The position numbers were made by a program, and so were the translations under genes. Positions 1 through 13,700 of a stretch of 64,000 nt of DNA are shown here, one piece after another (positions within the stretch are counted from its first letter, which is position 1; every line of letters starts with the position of its first letter). Under the pieces are notes generated by a model that did not search any database, was not told where the DNA came from, and saw only the letters and a program-made list of their open reading frames with translations. This DNA is from Anoplopoma fimbria (Eukaryota; Chordata; Actinopteri; Perciformes; Anoplopomatidae): positions 10,876,219 to 10,940,218 of the forward strand of contig NC_072472.1 in assembly GCF_027596085.1 (NCBI RefSeq), in the 5' to 3' direction.

Positions 1-299
1 TGATCTTTTTCCAGTGAGGTGAACAAAACTGTTAACGGCTGCTACAGTATGTGGAGATGTGGAACCAGCAGTGCATGACAGTGGAGCAAATAACCTCACC
101 TTTAAATTTAAAGGGTATTTCTGTCATCATGAAAAATAGTGTTGCCCGGAAGGATAATTTCAAGCTCCGGTACAGATTAGTATTTTTGGTTTAAATAGGT
201 TATTTTATACCTGAATAGTTGGACTACTTTTCTGTTTTGGTTCACTCTCGCAGAAATCTAAAAGTCAACTGTTTGGTTCTTGCTGTCAGCACCAACAGC

Positions 300-480
300 A
301 GACAGACACAGTTAGTGACAAGCTGGTAAACTTAGAGGAGCACTTAGAAGCCAAAGAGCCAGATATTTCCCTCAGGAGTTGGTAGAAACCAAAAAACCCA
401 GCTAAAAGAAATTCAATATTGCTCTATTGGAAATTTATGATAATGTTGGTTCATAATTGCTGGAAGTGTGAAGGTTATTA
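300..480 (+). repeat. Interspersed repeat copy, shared with 52,980-53,110
   Basis: This stretch and one near 53.0 kb share a recognisable segment: 'agctggt', then 'gagca(c/t)ttag', then a 'cc(c)tcaggagttggtagaaacc'-like block, ending in 'gctaaaagaaa'. Two diverged copies 52 kb apart in the same orientation indicate an interspersed element. I recall the segment as common in percomorph genomes but cannot name its class or true ends. Confidence 0.5.
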
Positions 481-2319
481 TTATTTCATGCTGTATATGT
501 GAAATAGAGTTTTATGAGTTTTAACAAAGTTTTGCTCCACAGCGTGAGTTTGTAATGACGGGTCCACTGGGAGGTCAGCCAGGTTTAAGAGGTCAGAGTT
601 GCAGAGAAGGTCAAATGTTTAACCTCAGTGTTGATTTCTAGAGTTCTGGGCATCTCAGAGGAGGACGATCTAAAAAATGTGTATTCACTTTGTCACTGAT
701 GTTTAGGAGATCTAAAAAACCTGTTATGACAAGTTTGTTGTTTCATTACATTAACATTGATCTTGGATGCTACGATCATTGTCAGTCTCTGCTCCAGCAG
801 TGGCCAAGAAACACTTTGTCTTCTAATCCTGATCAAACGTTTTAATTTTTTGGGACCATCCCATGAAAAATGAGCTCACTTACAACAGAAGACATGCTGG
901 AAAAGGTATGATCACAATAGACATTTTATTAATTACCTGAGAGCATTGCACCATTTGATGAAGAGAACATGCAGTCCTGCTATAAATAGGTCTCTTCTGG
1001 ATTTCGTGGAGGAAAGAGAATTTATATCAGAATTCCTGTATAAAGTCGGGAATCATAAAATATTTAATAATGTCTTTACGTAGTCTTGTGTGCAGCAACA
1101 CATCATGCCCATCCCCGCTCTGTGCTGCCATTTCTGACCTGGATTACGCCTGTTGATAATTAGGTTTGACTGGCTTATCACCATGACATCGTATGGCTTC
1201 GGTAGTTTTCACTTTGTGAGTCCTTGTGTTTGTCGTCATGACAAAATGTGGTCCTCTAGACACCTACTGTATCTAGAACTACCACATAAGCAGTTTTGAG
1301 TACCTATCTAGGTGTTTGTATATATGTCTGTGGACAGATTCTGTCATGAGATGAAGTCAGGAAACTTTACAGCTGTGTAGTCAAGATCAAAATTAAGGCT
1401 GAGTTTGAAGGTGGGTGTCCAAACAAAGGTGCTGGAAATGGGGAGGTAGGAAGTGGGGAAGGGCCATTGCCCCCACCCCAACAGCCACCCTGGCCTGAAT
1501 TTGCATTTGTAGCCGGTGTGATCTTTAGTTACTTGATTCATCTGTGCACCATAACTCCTGCAGTTGACCAGGGACCATGTGATATATATATATATTTTTT
1601 AAACCTGCACTCATGTTTGTTTTTCCTCTTTCAGTTAAAATATGATGCATGACGTCTGGTTTAAATCAAGGGTCACACACTGACTTGGTATCATTTGTTG
1701 TCACCAGCTGTCTAAATGCAACCAGCCGAAATCTATATTGCGCAAAGAAGACCAAGAATAAGAGGAGTATCCCATTACAGGAAATAATAACGCTGGTGTA
1801 AAAGCATATCGCTGACAGAGATTTTCCATACGAATTAGTCGGTTACATGTTCCCAGTGTCCTGTGAAGTTGGATGGGGAGGGGCCTGTAACATTAGATTT
1901 ATTGTGTCTGCACCCGCTCAACTCAGCACCTGTCCCTAAAGGCAAATTAATCCCAAACCCAAAACATATCCCTCTCTCCCCCACTGTGCACAGACACGAC
2001 ACATCTGTCTCAGCCATTATCCACGGCTTGACATGTTTCTGGGACTTGTCTCAAGCCACCTTGATGTGAAGGTTACTGCAACGCTCTGCCTGACTGACAG
2101 AGACAACAACTTATATTTAAGGTTTTTTTCTTCTTTTTGAAGAATCTGTCTCACTCTCTTCTCTCCTCATATGAACTCAATCTAAACAATTTATTCATGG
2201 TAAAGAATCGAAAACAGACATGAGCTCCAAAGGAAAGAGACTTAAGATCTTAAAATTGCCTCACTATCATGTATTGAACAGCCTCTTTTCCCGCCTCTTG
2301 AGGAAATGTATGTATTTTT

Positions 2320-2470
2320 CAGTACAAAACAAGTTTACTCAAGTACTGTACTTACCAACAATATTGAGGTATAGTACGTATTCGAATAAAACACTTTGGA
2401 TTATTTTTACATTGTTGAAATGGTACTTTTATTTCTGTAAAGGATCTGAATATTTTTACTTCATCTCACT
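2320..2470 (+). repeat. Degraded teleost interspersed repeat
   Basis: It begins with 'tttactcaagtactgtactta' and ends near 'aaaggatctgaatatttttac'. I recognise this pair of ends from a high-copy fish repeat, probably a non-autonomous DNA transposon. The interior is shortened and diverged. Class assignment is from memory. Confidence 0.45.
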
Positions 2471-5400
2471 AAGGCCATGAATACAATCTGCTGCAGACCA
2501 GTGCGTGACTGTGTCTCTGTGAAGGCAGTGTGGTGCAATGCCCAGTGCTCAGGTGGTCACCGCCCTGATGAGACATGGCCGTAGGCTGTTCTCAGGCCAA
2601 CTAGACAACATCATCAACAGCCAATCACAGGGTCCTGCACCGGGCCCCGAAGATCAAAACCACAGGGACGGGGCATGTGTGTGTAAAGCCGTCCTTTTCA
2701 CGCTTACTTACACAAATGTAACAGATGTACAGAACTGTTTTGCATTAAGGGGGAAATATTGCTGTTTTTGTTTTTGCTTAGAAATATATTTTCTTTTGCC
2801 TTGACACTTTAGCTGATATTATTTTCAAGTATCTTGTTCCACTACCTCCTCTAGTCAAACCTGTGGAGGCAGTACTCCACCATCTATAGCTTTGACTTAC
2901 AGCTGCAAAGAGAAATAAAAGAAAAAAACAACAAAAGAGGAACAGTATCCAGGCTTCTTTTAATGAGGTTGAGAACATTTTTTTTGGTTTGGAGTCGATA
3001 ACAACTCCATCCATATGAACTCATCTGAACATTTGATCTCTGCCTTTGAAGAGCAGTATTTGTTTTTACGTTGAGAATCAAAAAAGTGGTGTAAAAAGTA
3101 ACTTTTGTAAAAAAGAAAAACACCCCCACCCCCCCCTACCAGCAAATCAAAACAACATAGGTTAAATAATTATGCATCGTATGGATTTTTCAAACAACTT
3201 TGAGTCCCAAGGTGAAAGTGAACCCACACAAACACACACACACACACACACACAAAACAATCAACCCACATTGTTGGCATATTTTCCCTTTCAATTACAG
3301 AGCTGTCTCAAAATTCTGTCTCAGCAGCTCCGTCATGCACTCCACTGCCCCATACCTGAAGGATACATGTGTGTGGGGGATGTTTAAGTTAAGCACTTTA
3401 TATAAAAAAATAAAAAGACATCAGAAATGTCTGTGTGCGTGAGAGAGAGAGAGAGAGATGAAAACAAGGAAGTGAGGAAGGGCTGACTTGAGGGGATGGA
3501 CTATATATGGCCCGTCTCTGCCCCTCTTTCAACCTGCTCAGTGAGCCATGTGCTCGGCCTTGTAAACTGCAGCACTACTTGATTACTTTGTCAGTCTTCT
3601 AAAGTGGCTTTTTGCTCTGTGGAGAAATAGGGAGACAGGTCCGACAGACGATGTCCAATGGAGAGAAGGGAGTGCGGGGAGGCGAGAGGAGACGCCGCAT
3701 CCAAATGAAGGGAAATTATATTTTGCTGTCTTGTGAGAGAATAATGGATCATCATCAGTCACGTCAAGTTTTTTAGACCAAACAACCAGAACCTCGGTGT
3801 CATGCAGCTTTTATGTGTAGTAACAACTCAGAAAATATTTACATATTAAAAAAAATATTCTGTCATCCTCATGTCCCCTTAAGGAGAACTGAGGGAGGAG
3901 ACACAATTACAAATTCGTATTCAATTCCCATTTTTAAGTTCTTTGGATAATTATTTATTTCATTATTAATTTAAATATTAAATTTTTTACTTTTATTTAT
4001 TAAATTAACTAACGATAATTAGGAAAGACATTTTCAACTCACTTCTCCCTAAGGTACTTTTTTAAAGAGAGCTGAGAAGGATGTGGTTGGTCGTCTTCCT
4101 TGTTATAGGGATACCGGCACAGTATTTTAGCCCAGCACTTTGAAGGATTACATATTATCAAAATGACTTTATTTGCTTGGATGATTTGATCAACAAGTTT
4201 AAAAGTAAACAAACGTATATATATTTATAGTTATACACAATGGCTGTTTTAATCCTCCAGTGCGACAGTGCCACCCGTTGGCAAAATTAGGTACTCACTC
4301 CTTCATACAACCATCCCATGTGCCAAATGTCTGCTCACTGCATATGCCTTCTTCTCACTAAAACTTTAACACGCATAATTAATGCCTAATGGCACAACAC
4401 AAATGCAAAGTATGTGTTAAATAGATAACTTCTAGGACACATGCTGTGGAAAAATAAATAACTATTAAGTTATAGTTTAACTATTGACAATTGTGAATTG
4501 TGAATTATACTTAGATAGAGTTGTTGCACCACTGATACAGGTAATAGGTGGACTTAAAGGATTTATAGGACAGTTGCTTTACCCATTTGTTTAATCCTAT
4601 TACTGTATCCAAATAATTTTCCTCTCAAGTGCATTGCATGCTTTTTCTCCTCAAATGGTAGGAGGCTCATGTGTCAAGGTTTTATGCTACATTACTTTCA
4701 CTGATTAGCCAAACTCAAGTAATGTGCCTATTCTCGCTTTATAGATGTTGCAGAGAAGAGCATGAGAGTTTAAGGATCCTGTGTCGCCCACTTGTATTTA
4801 TTTTGCTGTTTGCTATTGATGGATAAAGCAACCGTGAAGATCAACCAGTATGAGGTCTGTGATCAAATACACTTGCTCGCTGTGAGCATGAAAGAGTCCA
4901 AAGAGAAACGCCTTGGACCAACAATACTTGAAGAACAAGCCTTCTCTATGATCAAAGTGGAGTTAGCAGTTGTCATGTGGGTTTTAGTGGCAGCTCTCTG
5001 AACACCTGTTGGTCTACTGTTTCAAGGGCGCATGCTGCTCCCTTGAGCCTTTTGGAAAGGGGTTGGATTTAGAATTTCTCTCACTTACAACTTATGAAAT
5101 TTTGCATCAGCTGAAGAAACGTACCTCACTCCATTTTCAGTTAATGAGAGTCAATGTTACTTTACCTAATATTTTATATAAATCATTATATTAAACCAAG
5201 GGAAAAAGTGAGATTTTAGATATCATACATAAAGAAGCTGTGCTAGTACTTGTGAAAATCCTGAAAATGGCGATTCTGCTGATCTTGACAGACAATAACA
5301 TGATGAGTCATGTCAGCTCTGCAGCAGTGAAGCATGGCCGGGTTCAGTGGCCAGTGACAAGGGCTGGGCAGGCAATCAAATAAGACACATTATTGGCACA

Positions 5401-5659
5401 AGAAAGAGTCATAATATTGCTGTTCTTTTCAAAATTCACTACTGAATTAGATATTGATTAAATTAGTAACTGTTTCTATGAGAGCAAATGCAGATTATAC
5501 TGACAGAATAGAAGTGGAGTTCAGCAGAGCATAAAAGAGTATTTCTATAAAGATTTAACCCTTTGACAGAAGTTAATCTAATGCCGACTCACATTATCAG
5601 CAAGTTTTTATCAAACATTCAGAATGTTGTATAGTTATGGAATACTTGAACGGGCATGG

Positions 5660-5880
5660 TGTTTTGGTTGCGGTGGCTGCAGATAAATAGGAAGGGCAGC
5701 TCAACCTTTAATCACAAGGTTGGCAGTTCAATCCCCAGCTCCCTACTGTCTGCATGTTCAAGTGTCCTTGAACGAGACACTGAACCCCAAGTTCCTACCC
5801 AAGCCCCATTGGTAAAATGCAGAGGTCAAATTTCATGTATGTATCTGTATGTGACAACTGCCTAAGAAATGATTACAGTA
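5660..5880 (+). repeat. tRNA-derived SINE, diverged
   Basis: It has a pol III B-box-like sequence (agttcaatccc, about 5725-5736) followed by the typical fish SINE body 'tgtccttgaacgagacactgaacccc' split over 5762-5788, then 'aaatgcagaggtcaaattt' and an AT-rich tail. The A-box is poorly preserved, so this is probably a dead copy. It is not a tRNA gene because no cloverleaf can be drawn around the B-box. Confidence 0.7.
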
Positions 5881-6309
5881 ACTGATTAAATGTTATGGCA
5901 ATGCTTTTTAAATGTACGTCTATTTGAATGTCAGTGGATGTCTGAATTACGTGTCGTAATTTAAATTTAAAGTTCTTCTATGTGATATTTTATACCTCAT
6001 GACGATATGAAAGGTCAAGATCAAAGTCAGATAAGCCCCATCCTGTTCTTTAAAGAGCCATGCAGGCAGGTTTGTGGTCTAACTATTCAGCAGCACAAGA
6101 TCACTAGAGAGAGTTGTGAAAATAGACTGCAGGTAAGGATTTTTGTTACTGTAAATAGAAACAGGGACATAATAGGGGTCACCAGCAGGCTGTTGGAAAC
6201 TGGAAGCCATGCATGATGAATATACCTACTGAAATGAACTGTACTAGGGAGGGAAACAAAATCCAGAGTCCATATCTTCATAATGCATAAAGCTCTCAAC
6301 TTGTCTAAT

Positions 6310-6500
6310 GGTTAACTGTTGTGTGTCCGCCTGGGTTCCTTTTTATTGTGTTGATGTTTTTGTGTGTACAACTGTATTCTTATATGTATGTTGATTATGC
6401 TGATATGTTCTTATTCTTGTATCTATATTCTCATATTATGTCCTTTTAATGTAAAGCACTTTGAGTTTTCATGTTTGAAATGAGCTACATAAATAAAACT
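6310..6500 (+). repeat. 3' tail of a non-LTR retroelement
   Basis: The stretch 'taaagcactttgag' followed by 'gaaatgagctacataaataaaa' (about 6452-6498) resembles the common 3' end of fish retroposons: a small hairpin with AAAGC/GCTTT-like arms, then 'tataaataaa'. No coding part is visible upstream, so it is a 5'-truncated copy. Family name not assigned. Confidence 0.4.
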
Positions 6501-7688
6501 ACCACGGCCAAATTGCCATTGGTTGCCCTGTAGTCAAATCATAGTAATTTGATTGGACAAAGAAAATCCTGATGCTTTGATCTAACTTCCGTTCACATCA
6601 GTTATTTTAACTCTAATCTTTTGGGTCCCTCAGAAAGTCAGGGATAACCCTACTCTGAAGCGGGGTTAAGCCCTGGGCTCAGGGTGAGGATATCCCACAA
6701 TTGAAGTTTTGAGTGTGAAATAACTATAAGCTCGGGGCTAACAAAGCTGTAAGCCCTGAACTAACAGAGGTCGCAGCCAAAGGCTAAATATAGAGTGAAA
6801 AGTCCTTATGATGTTGTGATGTCTTTATCCGGTTTGTGATTGCAGGCTTATAAAAACAAAGCAGAACTGTTCTAAGTCTAAATTGATACAATGTATTAGA
6901 TTTGTCCCAGTGACACAAAACTGTCATTGATGTTTAACAACCACAGCTTTTGCAAAAAAGAAATTAAAGCACAAATCAATATGTCTGCAACATAGCTGAA
7001 AAGCTTTGTATTAAAGGTGGTAGATGTTACCGGAGGCTATACTGACAGTGATGAAATAGCAGGGAATGATGAAAAACAAGTTTCTACTCCTAAAAAAAAC
7101 CTAAATTCGTTATTCTAACTTGTAGAATGATGCCGGTGTTGTCAACGACTTGGATTTTAATGTCCTGTTCACCTTGTGTGTGACATACCCTTTAGTCAAA
7201 CCTCTCTAGTATTGTGGAGAAACCACTATAATTGGATTCACATGTTGGTAAGATGACGTTTGAGAACCTTCACATTAATTTTATGTTATAAAATGTTATT
7301 TATGAAGCTGATGAAAGACTTGAACATGCACAACATAATACAGATTCTAATCAAGTAGGTGATTTTTGTTGTTTTTAGGTGTCATTGTTTACTGAAATAT
7401 CTACATAACTATGCTGCCCTCGATCTTGTACTTCATTCTAGCCTTTGCTTGCTATTGTTTAATGGTTAGGCCTATATGAAATAGGCCTGTTATGAAAAAT
7501 ACACAACTTGATTTGAGTATTATCAGGCTTACAAACGCAGTGCAGTATTTGAAGGCAAGCAGAAAAATATGTGATTTTTTTAAAAAAAAGCACAGTTTAA
7601 AAGTTATGGTCAGAATTACAAAAGCTGTTTTTTCTCACACCCTAAAATGATTGACAGTGGTGCTTTTATTTTGGAAGCAATGGGAGAG

Positions 7689-7775
7689 CGGAAGTGACGT
7701 CGGCCCCAGTGGGCGGGACTACCTCTCCTAACCTCCACCAATAGCATGCTTGCTTGGTGAAATATGAAAATGGCG
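7689..7775 (+). promoter_or_regulatory. cdc23 core promoter, housekeeping type
   Basis: Just upstream of the start codon are an ETS-like CGGAAGTG (7689-7696) overlapping a CRE-like TGACGTC (7695-7701), a GC box GGGCGGG (7711-7717) and a CCAAT box (7738-7742). The start region AAAATGGCGGC (7767-7777) matches the YY1 consensus and contains the second in-frame ATG. There is no TATA box. This combination is typical of TATA-less CpG promoters of housekeeping genes. Site use is inferred from sequence only. Confidence 0.55.
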
Positions 7776-10700
7776 GCTCTCTGTAGTGAGTTTGGGGACC
7801 TGGTACAAATCAAGAAACAGCTAATATCGGTGATATCGCTTTGCAAAGAAAGAGGACTTTTACACAGCTCGAAGTGGTGGGTCGGACTTTTGCTAATTTA
7901 TCATTTAATGCCTGTCATTATTCTCTGTTACCATGGTAACGTAGCGTTAACGCGTGGTACCAACCAGCCTACGTTAGCTAGCGTTGTGTTAGCGGTTCTG
8001 TTGACAAGCCTCTTTATGACAGTTTAGCTAAAGCTGACTAATACATTAGCTAATCTTAAGGCCACATTGTAGTTCAGAGCGTGGTTAAATGTTTACTTGA
8101 GTTTAACATTCAGTAGAGAGTCACCTGGTGTTGTCTTTGCTTGCTTTGCTCACATGCTTTCTGTGTTTACTTTTTAGGGCATCTGAGTTGGCATTTGCTT
8201 TGGACCCTCTTCCCAAGAATGAGTTACCCCCGTCCCCTCCTTTCACTGAGGTTTGTGCACCACCAGGGCCGAGAATTTTTTTTTTTGTTAGCTTTCATTA
8301 TATAGTTTAACTAGCTACTGTCCATTCTACCTCAATGTCCCCTAGGAGCAGCTTTAAGGTTTAAATATCATTATATGTCATGCTGTGTGTCAGTATCACA
8401 AATGTACAATCTATTCATTTTCCACTTCTCCAGCTCTTAATTCAAGCTGTATGATATTGACATTGAGTCAGAATATTGAAAGCAAAGTACATATATTGAG
8501 TGACTACAATATCATTTTCATCCAAAGATTGTGCACCATATTATACACATTTCACCCAACACCCACCAATGGCCCCCCCATACCCCATTGGTTCCTACTG
8601 ATTTAAGTGTTTAACAAACAGGTAACAACTATGGCCGCACACAGCCATTCTGGGTTCAAGCCCATTTTCACTCAACAGATGGAAGCCGCTCAATTGCCAA
8701 AAGCAATCGATGAAACCATTTGTTTTACGTTTCAAGTATATTCAATTTCATGGTGTGAGGGGCGTGGCCTTCCCAAAATTGCATTTTTGGGTAGCAGGAG
8801 TCTTGAGTCATATTTCTAGGAAAGCACTTGTACATACTTTCCCGTTATTTAGCCAAGTTTTATGTTTCCATCAGGCATTGAACCTTAAATATGTAGTTTC
8901 ATTTTTCTAAAGGCTAGTCTCATTATTCCCCAAAACCGCTGTTAGCTGTAGTTTTTAGCAGAGGTCACTCGAACAGGAATACATAGTGAATATTTTGGAG
9001 ACTTAAACTCTTTTCAGTCACAAGTAGAGTGTATGTGGGATCTCATCAAAACAAACTGCTGTGCACATGTTTATCGTAATAAAGGAACATGTTGAATGGT
9101 GTGATACGATTGATATTGCTGTTTTTTGTTTTTGTTTTTGGACAATGGTGATGGTATGTGGTGCAAAGGAATAAGCTAAATCAGGTTCTGTTCTTTTAAT
9201 GGGATTTGTATACAACAACAACAACAACAAAAGAATCAAACAAGCAAAGACAACCTTATGAGCATTAAGAAGTAAAAGTCCACTGTTTCACACAAGAAGA
9301 AATAAATGATATGTGGTGCAAAGCCTCAACACTTCATTCCAGTTTGGTTTGCCATTTAATGTTAATTGCTTGTCTCCATCTCTCTTCAAGGGAAATGTTA
9401 TACCGCCCCCTGGTGACATTTTCTTTATTTATTCAAATGTAGGAGGTTAAATTGTTAATCATGTGTTCATATGTTGCCCTTACAATTACTACCATATGAA
9501 AGTCATTTTGTTTTTAAATGAGATTAATAGTTTTATTTCATTAATGAAGTTGACTTTATAAAGATGATTAGGATAACTTTTCTCTTTTTCATTGTCTGTC
9601 CCAAATACAGGATGACGCACAGGACCTTGATGCACTTACACTGGCCAAATCCTACTTTGACCTGAAAGAGTATGACCGTGCAGCTTACTTTCTAAAAGGC
9701 TGCTGCAGTCAGAAGGCTTATTTTCTCTATATGTATTCTCGCTATCTGGTAAGATTCTGTAGATATTTTGCTTGCCCAAATCCTTTGAGTCTTGATTTAA
9801 TTTCTTGACAAGACTGCTTTCACTTTGCATGTAATGGTCGTGCACCATTTTGAAAGTGTCCCTCTATGTCTTCAGTCAGGCGAGAAAAAGAAGGACGATG
9901 AGACTGTGGACAGTCTGGGTGAGGACTTGCTTGTTTGGACATTTAAAACAGAATGGAACTACTTTTATTACCCCAACACTAAACTTTTTTCGTTCTTTTT
10001 TTTCGTGGTACTAGGTCCTCTTGAGAAGGGTCAGGTGCGCAATGAGGCCTTGCGAGAACTGAGGGTTGAGCTCAGTAAGAAGCACAATGCAGGAGAGTTG
10101 GACGGGTTCACCTTGTACTTGTAAGAACTTTTCCTCCAATGTGAACATACTTTTCTAAGATTATGCAGAGGAATACATAGAACTGCTCATAAACTGTGTG
10201 TGTTTGTGTGAATACAGGTATGGAGTGGTGCTACGAAAGCTTGATCTGCTGAAGGAGGCGGTGGAGGTGTTTGTTGAGGCAATACACGCACTTCCTCTTC
10301 ACTGGGGAGCCTGGCTGGAGCTTAGTAACCTTGTCACCAACATTGAAATGGTAACTACCTTTGTGTTTACATGTACACAAATTGTACATTAACTTACTGT
10401 GCCTTACTTAAGTCCACAGTTACCATTTTCACCTAGAAGCAATCCTCACAACACCCTCAGCCTCATGAACTTTAATATATACTTAATGTTTCCGAACAAA
10501 TTAAAAAACCAAAAACATTCTCATATTCATCAATGCAAAGAAACTTTAAAAATTCCATCTCAGGTTATTAAATGAATGAAATTAATCCATCTACCTTGAT
10601 GTCTTGGTGTTTCTCCCCAGCTGAAGTCACTGTCTCTCCCAGACTGCTGGATTAAAGACTTCTTCATGGCCCACATGTACACAGAGCTGCAGATGATCAA

Positions 10701-13700
10701 AGAAGCGTTGCAGAAATACCAGAACCTCATAGAGGCCGGTTTCTCTAAGAGCACTTACATCATCTCACAGATTGCCGTCGCCTACCACAACATCAGAGGT
10801 TTGTTTTTCTTCCTTTCTAATAAGACTTTTGCCTCTCAGAAGAATGTGATGGGGACAGGTTAAGTCTAACAGTCTGCATTCATTTCAGATATTGACCAGG
10901 CTTTGGCTCTCTTCAACGAGTTGAGGGAGCAGGATCCGTATCGCATCGACAACATGGACACATTCTCCAACCTTCTCTACGTCAAAGTGCGTTCACCTCA
11001 TTATAATATCATGATGTTTAGATTTGACCCCTGTAAGTCAAGTTTTCAGCGTAGGATCTAAGTGGGAAAAAAATAAGTGGGTCTGGAACAGATTTATGTT
11101 TTTGTAAAGACCCATTTATGAATCCAAAATATAGTTGTTTTTTGTTGTTGACTGTAATAAATGCTTCCACAGAGCATGAAGCCAGAGTTGAGTTACTTGG
11201 CCCACAACCTGGTGGAGATCGACAAGTACAGAGTGGAGACGTGCTGTGTTATTGGTAAGAAGAGCCAATCTGATCTACACTAAAGCAGCTTTTTAAACTT
11301 TTCCAGTGATGGGACAATTGGTTGATGAATGCATTTAATATGTATTGTAACTTGTCCTATTGGCTGCCATTTTTCACTTAATATTCTAGATTTGTCCACA
11401 ACATTTTAAAGACATCATTCTGAATTACAGTATTTCGTGTAATAACTTGCGTGTCTCATCCACAGGTAACTATTATAGTTTACGCTCTCAGCATGAGAAG
11501 GCAGCTCTGTACTTCCAGCGGGCCCTCAAACTGAACCCCCGATGCCTCGGGGCCTGGACCCTCATGGGCCATGAATACATGGAAATGAAGAACACCTCGG
11601 CTGCTATCCAGGCCTACAGGTCAGACTGAAGATGTAGTGGATTAGATATTTATTTTCATTGTGCTTAGTTCAGGATCAGAGTTGAGGAGGTGTGACCTCC
11701 AGTCATTCATGGGTCTCTTGCTCAGAAAATCTAAAATTCATGAGCACGATGAAATGTCCTCGCCCAGGTCACTTTCTTTTTTTGGAACAGTTTGAGGGGG
11801 ATTACAGCATGAAATGCCGAGTTTAAGTCAACAAACGGCATCCTTACATGTGTTCTGCTGTTCTAGATGTGTGAAGGATACATGGAGAGCTGTTAGGCTG
11901 CACCGACTGTTGATACATTTGTCCTGATATTTATCAAGATCAGCATTGTTGGCAGTCTTGATGCTGGAGAGAATTCATTTCTTAAAACACTTGGTGATGA
12001 TGGGGGTTTAGAGCAACCAGGTGGTAGTCATTCAGACATTTCACTGCTGCCTTTTTGGGCACCGAGATAATTGTAGCTGACTTGAGGCAGGTGGGCCCTA
12101 CAGCCTGCTCTAGCTAGAGGTTAAAGATGTTGGTGACTACCTCAGCTAGTTCAGTACCCGTCTGGTGACTCCTATCGATCCAGTCTGTTTGCTGATATCA
12201 ATTTTGCGCAGGTTGGATTTGACCTGTTGTTGGAGTAGTTTTATGGTCTGGTCCCCCTGGTGGTGCAGTACAGGTTTTCAACCTCTCCATTTGGTGGTCA
12301 AAGCGAGCAAAAAAGTGGTTCTGTGTGGCTGGAAGGGCTTTGCCGCTGGAACTTGTGACTGTGTATCTATCCTTATGCCATTGATCGTTCTTATCTCTTT
12401 ACACATGCACCAGGAGGCGTTGTTATTCAAGTGCTCCTCTATGCACAGTTCATACCACAGCTTGGTATCTCTGATGCCCCTCTTCAGCCTCCCTCGTACT
12501 TCTTTATAAGCTTGAAAGTGTCTAGATTTAAATGCTATATCCCATGCCCTAAACAGAGTCCTTACTCCACTGTACAGCAATGATTCATAACAGCAGCATT
12601 GTTCCTGTGGGATGTTAACCCTAACCCTTGTTTTTAATGTGTATTCTGTCTATCAGGCATGCCATTGAAGTGAACAAGCGGGACTATCGTGCCTGGTATG
12701 GCTTAGGTCAGACATATGAGATCCTCAAGATGCCCTTTTACTGTTTGTACTATTATCGAAAGGCTCACCAGCTCAGGTATGGATTTTGACATCAAAAAAA
12801 GAAGTTTAATGAAGGTGTTACTATGAATTTAAATATTTGAGAGAAGTTTTCAAATATGCATGCTCATAAACCAAATGCTCAATATTCATTTTGACATACA
12901 GTGATGTGTTTTTTTTAGGCCCAATGACTCGCGTATGTTGGTCGCACTGGGGGAAAGCTACGAAAAACTGTCACAACAAGTGGAAGCCAAGAAGGTATGC
13001 ATGTAATACCTGATTGTGATTCCTGGTATGTGTTATAATAGCTTTATGGCTTGTTTTTCACATATTGTATTTTTTGTCTAGTGTTACTGGAGAGCATACT
13101 CTGTTGGAGATGTAGAGAAAATGGCTTTACTGAAGTTGGCAAAGTAAGTGTCTATTACTGTATCCTGAGGAAACACAAGTGAAGAAAATCAATAACAGAT
13201 CTTGGGGTCTAAAAAGTAGTTTACGTCACATTTTCTTTAACAATAAAGCACAAGTTCAAGATCCGATCAGCAGTTTTTTCCCTATTGTCATATGTCAGCA
13301 AGTTAATTGCATCACCAAGCAATAGGGGCTAAATGTGGATCTGCTTATTGCTTTTGCAGGCTCCATGAACAGCTGACTGAATCTGATGATGCTGCCCAGT
13401 GTTACATGCTTTACATCCAAGACATTTTCTCCTGTGGGGTAAGCATTATGAAGTATCAGAATACATATGCAGATTTTATACACTTCTGTCCACACACTTA
13501 TTTGTAGTTTTGATGTGAGGCTGTAATCTTGGCCTCATAGTAACAATTAATTACATTTTTAATGGCGTTTTGGACTATGACACTCTTTCTTTGAAGTATT
13601 CATATACCTTGACATTTTCATTACCCTTTATTACACACAACTATATTATGACATTATTTATGACTTTTTGATATCATACTATATATACTTTGACATTAAA

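Larger units (their letters stand above)
1..7680. other. Gene-free left flank with degraded repeats
   Basis: No reading frame in this stretch has recognisable protein similarity, exon-like borders or length above about 90 codons on either strand. It is AT-rich and carries short simple repeats: an (AC)n run at about 3232-3254 and a (GA)n run at about 3441-3459. Degraded interspersed repeats are listed separately (300-480, 2320-2470, 5660-5880, 6310-6500). It could be intergenic or lie inside an intron of a gene starting off the left edge; the window cannot decide. Confidence 0.6.

Noticed and set aside
3495..3560. TATA/CArG-like 'ctatatatgg' with GC-rich flank as a promoter
   Set aside because: No first exon, open frame or splice donor of a recognisable gene follows; a chance match is likely in AT-rich DNA.
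5725..5760. Possible tRNA gene from a B-box match
   Set aside because: Only the B-box is good, there is no cloverleaf, and the downstream body is that of a fish SINE.
6600..6780. Repeated 'gggttaagccctg' / 'ggggctaac' phrases suggesting a MITE
   Set aside because: The inverted matches are short and no paired ends or target duplications could be placed.
12165..12509. 114-codon plus-strand frame
   Set aside because: It is the antisense shadow of the degraded LINE in cdc23 intron 10.
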